Both the position numbers and the translations under genes were made by a program. Under the pieces are notes generated by a model that saw only the letters and a program-made list of their open reading frames with translations, ran no database searches and was not told where the DNA came from. Positions 1 to 7,373 of a stretch of DNA of 7,373 nt are shown here, piece after piece (the stretch's first letter is position 1; each line of letters begins with the position of its first letter). Origin of the DNA: CALFMR01 sp035550595 (GTDB lineage: Bacteria > Acidobacteriota > Vicinamibacteria > Vicinamibacterales > SCN-69-37); the NCBI GenBank assembly GCA_035550595.1, contig DASZOV010000130.1, positions 1 to 7,373 on the forward strand. The letters are read 5' to 3'.

Positions 1-182
1 TCAAGAGCGGCACGCGCAAGGAAGAGCTGCTCATCCCGAAGGAAGACCTCAACCGCATCTGGGTGCTCCGCAAGGTCCTCACGCCGCTCTCGCCGGTCGA
101 AGCCATGGAGCTCCTGCTCGACAAGATGGGCAAGACGAAGAGCAACGCCGAGTTCCTGGCCGCCATGCAGAAGATGGGGTAG
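1..182 (+). CDS. rho: Transcription termination factor Rho, C-terminal end (partial)
   Basis: The 5' part lies outside the window. Reading from base 3, the frame gives 59 residues and a TAG stop at 180-182. The translation starts KSGTRKEELL, continues with RIWVLRKVLTPLSP and EAMELLLDKM, and ends KTKSNAEFLAAMQKMG. This matches the conserved end of Rho, where E. coli has SGTRKEELL, MWILRK, DAMEFL and KTNDDFFEMM. Rho is a hexameric RNA-dependent ATPase and helicase that releases transcripts at Rho-dependent terminators in the cytoplasm. The arginine in SGTR (bases 15-17) corresponds, by my count, to E. coli R366, described as the arginine finger acting on the neighbouring subunit's ATP. The ATPase core and RNA-binding domain are not visible. 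Identification is firm despite the short length. A membrane-protein gene follows after 6 nt, so the two may be co-transcribed. Confidence 0.95.
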   Translation, partial: KSGTRKEELLIPKEDLNRIWVLRKVLTPLSPVEAMELLLDKMGKTKSNAEFLAAMQKMG

Positions 183-188
183 GGCGGC

Positions 189-1334
189 GTGCCGGCCCCG
201 CGGGATCGCCGCTGGGCCCTGGCTCAGCTCCTCGTCGTCGCGTGCGTGCTCGCGGCCGTTGCGAGCACCTGGCGACCGTACGCCGGGTTCACGCGACTCA
301 TCGGCTTCTCCCGCGACTGGCACGACCGCGAGTTGCCGGCCGTTCGCACCGTTGCGCACGTCGATGAGACGAGCGACGCGTACGACGGCCGCTTCTACGT
401 GCAACTGGCCGTCGATCCGCTCGTCCGCGACCCGGCCCTGGACACGGCGCTCGACTCGCCGATGTTGCGCGCGCGCCGCATCTTCCTGCCGTGGTTGGCC
501 TGGATGCTTGGCCTCGGGCAGCCGGCCGCGATCCTGCAGGCCTATGCGCTGCTCAACGTCGTCGCGTGGCTCCTGCTGGCCTGGCTCCTCACGCGCTGGA
601 TTAACGTCGACTCGCCGCGCCGCTTTGCGCTGTGGGCGGGCTGCCTGCTTGGATACGGCGCTCTTGATTCGCTGCGTTACGGTCTCACCGACCTACCCGC
701 CACCACGCTCGAGGCGATGGCCATTGTGTTCGTCGAGCGCGGCCGCCGCGGGCCGGCGGGTCTGGTCGCCGGCGCCGCGGGACTGACGCGCGAGACCGCG
801 CTGCTGGTTTGCGCGGCATTCGTCGATCTCCGACGGGGAGCGGCGCGCTGGCGAGCGGCGGCGGGAGCCATCGGTCTTGCCGTGGCCCCTTTGCTGCTCT
901 GGTGTCTTTATCTCGCCGCCGGGCGCGGCTGGCGATCGGCATCGGGCCTCGGCAACGTCGGCGTGCCGCTTCGAGGCTTCCTCTGGAAAGTGCAAGACAT
1001 CGGACACGAGATCGCCGCGCATGGCGTCGATGTGCCGGTCGTCGCGATGACGGCAGCGCTCGTCGGCTTTCTCGCGCAGGGCGTCGTCGTCGTGCGCGCC
1101 GCACTGGCACCCGAACGGAGCGCGTGGACGCGCGTGGCGGCCGCAACGCTGGGCTTCACGCTCTGCGTTCAACTCGCGCCATGGGCGGAAGTGCCGGGCG
1201 CCTATCTCCGCATCGCGATCCCGCTCGCCGTCGGCGCGAATGTCGCGCTCGCGGCCAAGCCCACGGTCAGGTGGACCACCATCGCCTTGATCAATCTCAG
1301 CGTGATTCCGGTCCTATTGATACTGCGACCGTGA
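189..1334 (+). CDS. Polytopic membrane protein, possible GT-C-type glycosyltransferase
   Basis: This 381-residue protein starts with GTG 6 nt after the rho stop; a weak G-rich run (GGGG at 176-179) lies 9 nt upstream. It is strongly hydrophobic, with about nine or ten likely membrane segments, roughly residues 9-26, 93-110, 112-136, 143-160, 189-212, 222-244, 285-305, 313-332, 341-356 and 361-379. Between the first two segments is a long, probably extracytoplasmic loop containing DETSDAYDGRFYVQLAVDP (59-77), followed by ARRIFLPWLAW (95-105). Further on are TDLPATTLEAMA (167-178) and GLTRET (198-203). An acidic, YDG-F-Y-containing first loop in a multi-pass protein resembles GT-C glycosyltransferases, which use lipid-linked sugars and keep a catalytic acidic residue in the first outer loop. 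That assignment is inference from topology and motif style, and neither donor nor acceptor can be named. It could instead be a transporter-like or uncharacterised membrane family. The reading frame is intact. Confidence 0.8.
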   Translation: MPAPRDRRWALAQLLVVACVLAAVASTWRPYAGFTRLIGFSRDWHDRELPAVRTVAHVDETSDAYDGRFYVQLAVDPLVRDPALDTALDSPMLRARRIFLPWLAWMLGLGQPAAILQAYALLNVVAWLLLAWLLTRWINVDSPRRFALWAGCLLGYGALDSLRYGLTDLPATTLEAMAIVFVERGRRGPAGLVAGAAGLTRETALLVCAAFVDLRRGAARWRAAAGAIGLAVAPLLLWCLYLAAGRGWRSASGLGNVGVPLRGFLWKVQDIGHEIAAHGVDVPVVAMTAALVGFLAQGVVVVRAALAPERSAWTRVAAATLGFTLCVQLAPWAEVPGAYLRIAIPLAVGANVALAAKPTVRWTTIALINLSVIPVLLILRP

Positions 1335-1337
1335 AAG

Positions 1338-1353
1338 GCGCGGCCAGACGCGC
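1338..1353. other. Weak hairpin in the convergent gap between the membrane-protein gene and ftsH
   Basis: The 25-nt gap between the two convergent stop codons contains GCGCG (1338-1342), a 6-nt loop and CGCGC (1349-1353), a perfect 5-bp GC stem. AGGCG (1336-1340) and CGCCT (1355-1359) offer an alternative pairing. No T-run follows on either strand, so this is not a canonical intrinsic terminator. It could slightly assist termination from both sides, or be chance in GC-rich DNA. Confidence 0.2.
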
Positions 1354-1359
1354 ACGCCT

Positions 1360-3263
1360 CTAGATCACCGGCCCGGCGATGTCTCCCGCAGGCGCGTCTG
1401 ACGGTTTCTCAGGCGGCAGCGGGACGCCCGCATCCGAGAGGATCGCGCGGAGCTCGTCGCCTTCGATCGTCTCTTTTTCGAGCAGCCGATCGGCGATCGT
1501 GTCGAGCGCCTGACGACGGTCGGTGAGGAGCGTGCGCGCCGTCTCTTCCGCGCCCGAGACGAAGCGCCGGACCTCGGCGTCGATCACGCGCGCCGTGTCT
1601 TCGGCGTAGACGCCACGCTCGGACATGAACGGCTGATCGAGGAACGTGCTGCGGCGGCGGCCCTCGTGATTGACCGGGCCGACAGCTTCGCTCATGCCGA
1701 GCTCGGTGACCATCGCGCGCGCGATATCGGTGGCGCGGAGCAAGTCGTTCTGCGCGCCGGTCGACATCTCGCCGAACACGATCATTTCCGCCGTTCGTCC
1801 ACCGAGCAGCACGGCCAGCTCGTTCAGGAGCTCGGCTCGCGTGCGCAGATAACGGTCTTCCGACGGCAGGTGCATCGTGTAGCCGAGCGCGCCGAATCCG
1901 CGGCCGACGATCGAGACCTTGTGGACGGGATCGAGTCCCGGCAGGAGCGTGCCGACGATGGCGTGGCCGACTTCGTGGACGGCGATGATGCGCCGCATGC
2001 GCGGGCTCATCGCGCGTTTCTTCTCCAAGCCGGCCACGATGCGATCGATCGCGTCCTCGAAATCGATGCGATCGACGGCGCGTTTGTCGCGCCGTGCGGC
2101 GAGAAGTGCGGCCTCGTTGACGAGATTGGCCAGGTCGGCGCCTGAGAACCCAGCCGTCCGGATCGCGATCCGCTCGAAATTCACCGACTCGGACATCCGC
2201 ACGTCCTTCGCGTGGATCCGCAGGATCGCCTCGCGGCCTTTCACGTCCGGCTTGTCGACGAGCACCTGGCGATCGAAGCGACCCGGGCGGAGCAGGGCGG
2301 GGTCGAGCACTTCCGGCCGGTTCGTGGCCGCCATGATGATGACGCCCTTCTTCGAGTCGAAGCCGTCCATCTCGGCCAGAAGCTGATTGAGCGTCTGCTC
2401 GCGCTCTTCGTGTCCGCCCATCGGCGACTGCGTCCGGATCTTGCCGAGCGCGTCGAGCTCGTCGATGAAGACGATGCACGGCGCCTTGAGCTCGGCCTGT
2501 CGGAACAAGTCGCGCACGCGCGCCGCGCCCACGCCGACGAACATCTCGACGAATTCCGATCCGCTCAGGCTGAAGTAGGGCACCTTGGCTTCGCCAGCGA
2601 CCGCACGTGCCAGGAGCGTCTTGCCCGTGCCCGGCGGCCCGACGAGCAGGACACCCTTGGGAATCCGGCCGCCGATCGTCGTGTACTTCGCCGGGTGCTT
2701 CAGGAACTCGACGATCTCCCGCAGTTCGCCGGCTGCTTCGTCTACGCCCGCCACGTCCGCGAAGCTGACCTTGACGTCGTCTTCGGCGTAGATCTTCGCG
2801 CGGCTCTTGGCGAACGACATGATGCCGCCCTCGGCCCCGCCCATGCGGCGAAAGAAAAACGTCCACAGGCCGATGACGAGCAGCACCGGCAGGAACCAGC
2901 TCAGCAGCTCGGACAACCACTGGCTCTCGACGGTCCCCGAGTAGTGCACCTTCTGGGCCGCGAGGTCCTTCGCCAGATCGGGATCATCCACGCGGACGAC
3001 GCTGAACGCCTTCTGCTGGTTGTTCGGATCCTGGTACTTCCCGCGGATCGTGTCCTTGCCGATCTCCGCCTCGACGATACGCCCCTGCGCGACGAGCGAC
3101 TTGAAATCGGAGTAGTCGAGCGTCGTGCTCGGCCGGAGCAGCGCGGACCCGACGTTGATCGCAAGGAGCAGGGCGAAGAAAACGACACCGAACCACACGG
3201 GCGAGATGGGCCGTCGGAACGGTCCGCGTCGGCGGGGCGGTCGGGGATTGGTCTCAGCGGGCA

Positions 3264-3264
<1 letters not shown>
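1360..3264 (-). CDS. ftsH: ATP-dependent zinc metalloprotease FtsH
   Basis: FtsH is a membrane-anchored hexameric AAA+ protease that extracts and degrades misfolded membrane proteins and selected cytosolic proteins. This 634-residue copy has the full architecture and near-typical length. A basic proline-rich N-terminus (1-20) precedes a first membrane segment (about 21-43), a periplasmic domain (44-116) and a second segment (about 117-138). The AAA module carries Walker A GPPGTGKT (209-216), pore motif MFVGVG (241-246), Walker B VFIDE (265-269) and the second region of homology ATNRPEVLDPALLRPGRFDR (313-332). The protease has HEVGH (430-434) as zinc-binding HEXXH, with D507 in TGAQND as the expected third ligand, so it should be active. 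The motif usually written IIPRG reads IVGRG here (452-456). The ATG overlaps the clpB stop by one base, so translation is probably coupled to clpB. Many bacteria have several FtsH proteins; this chaperone-linked copy may be a stress-dedicated paralogue rather than the housekeeping one, which the window cannot settle. Confidence 0.97.
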
Positions 3265-5894
<2,630 letters not shown>

Positions 5895-5926
5895 ACGATC
5901 ACCGCCGACGTCCTGATATTTCTAGC

Positions 5927-5950
5927 CTTCTGGCTTCTGCCTTCGAACTT
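5927..5950. repeat. Left copy of a 24-nt direct repeat (CTTCTGGCTTCTG type)
   Basis: This copy matches 6087-6110 at 23 of 24 positions and differs only in the C/G at base 5940 versus 6100. Both end in CTTCGAACTT, which has a TTCGAA palindromic core. Read on the minus strand it is a GAAGCCAGAAG-style run, made of 7-nt-like units that are themselves near-repeats. The two copies start 160 nt apart and bracket almost the entire spacer. Confidence 0.85.
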
Positions 5951-5958
5951 TCTCGTAT

Positions 5959-5993
5959 GTCCGGGCGGCCACAGGGGGCCGCCCCTACAACAA
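5959..5993. repeat. Hairpin-bearing repeat element, copy 1
   Basis: The element begins GTCCGGGC and ends CTACAACAA. Inside it GGGCGGCC (5963-5970) and GGCCGCCC (5977-5984) form a perfect 8-bp GC stem around a 6-nt loop. Copy 2 lies at 6004-6037. The minus strand reads GTAGGGGCGGCCCCCTGTGG and onwards, a style of short palindromic intergenic repeat I associate with several high-GC environmental lineages. There is no T-run after the stem on the minus strand, so it is not a standard terminator for dnaJ, although the stem could stall or protect the transcript. Confidence 0.75.
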
Positions 5994-6003
5994 CCTGACG
6001 AGC

Positions 6004-6037
6004 GTCCGGGCACCACTGGAGGCCGCTTCTACAACAA
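6004..6037. repeat. Hairpin repeat element, degenerate copy 2
   Basis: This copy shares GTCCGGGC at its start, GGCCGC in the middle and CTACAACAA at its end with copy 1 (5959-5993), and is one base shorter. The left arm of the stem has decayed (ACCACTGGA where copy 1 has GGCCACAGGG), so the hairpin no longer forms well. It looks like an older or mutated tandem neighbour of copy 1, starting 45 nt away. Confidence 0.65.
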
Positions 6038-6048
6038 GATGTGTGTCC

Positions 6049-6072
6049 CTTCGCGATCTTCGCGCCTTCGCG
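6049..6072. repeat. Three-unit CTTCGCG run
   Basis: CTTCGCG occurs at 6049-6055, 6058-6064 and 6066-6072, separated by two bases and one base. On the minus strand it reads as CGCGAAG units. It resembles the CGCAAAG/CACGAAG-type short-period runs found between genes in many environmental genomes. No function is visible. Confidence 0.7.
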
Positions 6073-6086
6073 TGATCCAGAACCCA

Positions 6087-6117
6087 CTTCTGGCTTCTGG
6101 CTTCGAACTTCTAACTT
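6087..6117. repeat. Right copy of the 24-nt direct repeat, running into the dnaJ stop codon
   Basis: Bases 6087-6110 match 5927-5950 at 23 of 24 positions. The same CTT-rich pattern carries on as CTAACTT (6111-6117), covering the last codons of dnaJ. The dnaJ stop TAG (6113-6111) therefore lies in repeat-like sequence, which suggests the repeat landed at the end of dnaJ and may have supplied the present stop codon. Confidence 0.75.
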
Positions 6118-7109
6118 GACGCCGAGGCGCTCGCCAATTGCTTCAGTGCCTCGTAGTGCGAGCGCTCCTCGTCGGTCAGCGCTGACGGAATGACGATGTC
6201 CACCGTCGCGTAGAGGTCGCCGCGTTCGCTGGTACGGCCGACGATGGGCATGCCGCGACCACGCAGGCGGAGTGTGCGGCCGCCATTGGTCATCGGCGGC
6301 ACTTTCAACCGCAGCGGCGCGCCCCCGGCGAGCGTCGGGACCGCGACTTCGCCGCCGAGCACCGCCGTCGTGACCGGCACGTCGACGTGCGTGTAGAGAT
6401 CGGCACCGCGGCGCTCGAAGCGCGCGTGCGGCAACACGTGCACGCGCAGATAGAGATCGCCGGCCGTGCCACCGCGCGAGCCAGGCGCGCCTTCACCGGC
6501 CGCGCGCACGCGCGCGCCGTCCTTGACGCCGGGCGGAATCCGTACGTCGACGCTGCGTTCACGGCCGTCACGCGTCGAAATGAGCCGGCGCGTGGCACCG
6601 GCAAAGGCTTCTTCGAGCGTGAGATCGATCGATTGCTCGAGGTCGTGGCCTCGGCTCGCGCGCGCGCCGCGACCGCGCGTTCTCGCGCCCGACACCGGCT
6701 CGCCGCCGAAGAACGTCTGGAAGAAGTCCGAGAACGGCGCGCCGTCGCCGTCGCCGCCGCTGCCGAAGATCTCGGCCATCTCCTCGGGCGTCATCGTTCG
6801 ATACGTGGCGCCGCCGCCGAACGGGCCGCCCGAGGCGCCGCCGAACGGGGCCCCGGCGCCCGCGTTCGCGCCCGCCGTCTCGTAGTCGCGCCAATGGGCG
6901 CCGAGCTCGTCGTATTTGCGCCGCTTCTCCGGATCGCCCAGGACCTCGTTGGCCTCGTTGATTTCCTTGAAACGAGCCTCGGCGGCCTTGTCGTTGGCGT
7001 TGAGATCCGGATGGTGCTCGCGCGCGAGCTTGCGATACGCGCGTTTGATCTCCGCGTCGGTCGCCGTTTTCGGCACGCCGAGCACGGCGTAGTAATCCTT
7101 GAAGTCCAT
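6111..7109 (-). CDS. DnaJ-family co-chaperone without zinc finger (CbpA-like, class B J-protein)
   Basis: J-proteins hand unfolded clients to DnaK and stimulate its ATPase through the HPD motif. From the ATG this is 332 residues. The J domain (about 4-68) has YYAVLGV, helix-II KRAYRKLAREHHPD with HPD at 33-35, and FKEINEANEVLGDPEKRRKYD. A Gly/Phe-rich linker (about 78-135) includes the near-duplicate octapeptides GAPFGGAS and GGPFGGGA. Two beta-rich client-binding domains follow (about 155-310; LTLEEAFAGATR, IPPGVKDGARVRAAGEG, GDLYLRVHV). No CxxCxGxG zinc-finger repeats are present, so it is CbpA-like rather than canonical DnaJ. A GTG six bases further upstream (7115) is possible, but GAGGA at 7119-7123 sits 9 nt from the ATG and only 3 nt from the GTG, so ATG is preferred. 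The regulator stop is two bases before this ATG, implying one transcript. The C-terminal SASASS end overlaps a dispersed repeat. Confidence 0.95.
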   Translation of the reverse strand: MDFKDYYAVLGVPKTATDAEIKRAYRKLAREHHPDLNANDKAAEARFKEINEANEVLGDPEKRRKYDELGAHWRDYETAGANAGAGAPFGGASGGPFGGGATYRTMTPEEMAEIFGSGGDGDGAPFSDFFQTFFGGEPVSGARTRGRGARASRGHDLEQSIDLTLEEAFAGATRRLISTRDGRERSVDVRIPPGVKDGARVRAAGEGAPGSRGGTAGDLYLRVHVLPHARFERRGADLYTHVDVPVTTAVLGGEVAVPTLAGGAPLRLKVPPMTNGGRTLRLRGRGMPIVGRTSERGDLYATVDIVIPSALTDEERSHYEALKQLASASASS

Positions 7110-7111
7110 CG

Positions 7112-7373
7112 TCACCGTTCCTCGCGTGCGCGATCGAGGCCGAGTAGGCGGCAGAGCGCGTCGACTTCTTCGGCCAGGCGCCGATCGGACGCGGCCGAAC
7201 GGGTGGCTTTCCGATCGCGCCGGACGAGCGGACGCAGGCGCAACGCGATTTCGGCGACCGACAGCAGCCGCTCGACGCCGGCCAGGTTGATGCCCGCGTC
7301 GTCGACGAACGTCTTGATCAGACGGAGCCGGTCGAGCTCGTCGTGCGTGTAGACCCGTACGCTGCCCGACGTG
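7112..7373 (-). CDS. MerR-family regulator, HspR-like (partial, 3' end)
   Basis: The 5' part lies beyond the right edge; 86 residues and the TGA stop (7114-7112) are visible. The fragment begins in the second half of the MerR DNA-binding domain, GSVRVYTHDELDRLRLIKTF, followed by DDAGINLAGVERLLSVAEIA. The R-V/L-Y-(S/T)-x-x-(E/D)-L-x-R-L signature and especially GINLAGVERLL match HspR-type MerR proteins, whose equivalent reads (E/L)GVNLAGV. The rest is charged and leucine-rich (LRPLVRRDRK, LAEEVDALCRLLGL), plausible for dimerisation. HspR represses heat-shock operons such as dnaK-grpE-dnaJ-hspR and clpB in actinobacteria by binding HAIR inverted repeats with DnaK as co-repressor. Lying two bases upstream of dnaJ, this gene probably autoregulates the chaperone cluster. 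The recognition helix and any operator are outside the window. A CbpM-type modulator is a less likely alternative, given the MerR-like start. Confidence 0.85.
   Translation of the reverse strand, partial: TSGSVRVYTHDELDRLRLIKTFVDDAGINLAGVERLLSVAEIALRLRPLVRRDRKATRSAASDRRLAEEVDALCRLLGLDRAREER
7119..7123 (-). promoter_or_regulatory. Ribosome binding site of dnaJ
   Basis: GAGGA on the minus strand lies inside the last codons of the upstream regulator gene, 9 nt before the ATG at 7109. The spacing favours this ATG over the overlapping GTG at 7115. Confidence 0.7.

Larger units (their letters stand above)
5895..6110. repeat. Composite repeat-rich spacer between dnaJ and clpB
   Basis: This 216-nt stretch separates two co-oriented chaperone genes whose neighbours are tightly packed. 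It holds at least three kinds of repeat: a 24-nt direct repeat at each end, two diverged copies of a 34-35-nt element (one with a perfect GC hairpin), and a run of CTTCGCG units. The layout is partly nested: end repeat, hairpin element, degenerate hairpin element, CTTCGCG run, end repeat. I see no HAIR operator (CTTGAGT-N7-ACTCAAG), no CIRCE element and no convincing promoter. A small frame across it (5899-6087, minus) contains VGAAPCGRP, the kind of peptide that arises when such palindromic repeats are translated, so I do not call it a gene. Such short repeats are typically dispersed through the intergenic DNA of some high-GC genomes. Confidence 0.75.

Noticed and set aside
5895..5960. Possible clpB promoter on the minus strand (TTCGAA, 17-nt gap, TAGAAA)
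   Set aside because: It has only three and four matches to the -35 and -10 consensus, and the -35 falls in a repeat; not enough to call.
5963..5984. GC hairpin as an intrinsic terminator for dnaJ
   Set aside because: The stem is perfect, but no T-run follows on the minus strand and the hairpin belongs to a repeated element.
5899..6087. A 62-codon minus-strand frame in the dnaJ-clpB spacer
   Set aside because: It translates the repeat elements (VGAAPCGRP-type peptide) and has no convincing ribosome binding site.
6114..6120. CTTGAC-like sequence as half of a HAIR operator
   Set aside because: The inverted partner ACTCAAG is missing at the expected spacing, and the site lies at the end of dnaJ rather than in a promoter region.
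6387..7352. A 321-codon plus-strand open frame opposite dnaJ and the regulator
   Set aside because: It covers the antisense of two well-supported genes, and its Ala/Arg-rich product has no visible domain.

Overview
This window is a high-GC bacterial chromosomal segment. On the plus strand, the end of the transcription termination factor gene rho is followed by a multi-pass membrane protein. On the minus strand lies a protein quality-control cluster that reads, in transcription order, MerR/HspR-type regulator (partial), a zinc-finger-less DnaJ (CbpA-like), ClpB and FtsH. The two strands converge near position 1335-1360. No rRNA, tRNA, CRISPR array, transposase or phage gene was seen.

Region by region: 1-182 is the C-terminal end of Rho, with its stop inside the window. 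189-1334 is a 381-residue polytopic membrane protein starting 6 nt after the rho stop; it looks like a GT-C-type glycosyltransferase, but its substrate is unknown. 1335-1359 is a 25-nt convergent gap with only a weak hairpin. 1360-3264 is FtsH, joined to the upstream clpB (3264-5894) by a one-base stop/start overlap. 5895-6110 is a 216-nt non-coding spacer built from several short repeat types, and one repeat overlaps the dnaJ stop codon. 6111-7109 is dnaJ, and 7112-7373 is the 3' part of the regulator gene, which runs off the window. No stretch longer than 216 nt lacks a gene.

How the genes work together: HspR-type MerR proteins repress heat-shock operons in other bacteria, so the cluster probably encodes its own regulator. 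The J-protein would deliver substrates to a DnaK encoded elsewhere, ClpB would disaggregate proteins together with DnaK, and FtsH would degrade membrane and unfolded proteins. dnaK, grpE and small heat-shock genes are not in view and may lie past the right edge.

Organism: strong GC bias, long antisense shadow frames, and intergenic repeats of the GAAGCCAGAAGCCAGAAG and GGGGCGGCCCCCTGTGGCC type suggest an uncultured-type lineage such as Acidobacteriota (for example Vicinamibacteria). This is an inference from style, not proof. The genes themselves are well-known families. The least explained part is the repeat mosaic between dnaJ and clpB. I do not see convincing evidence of an entirely new system.
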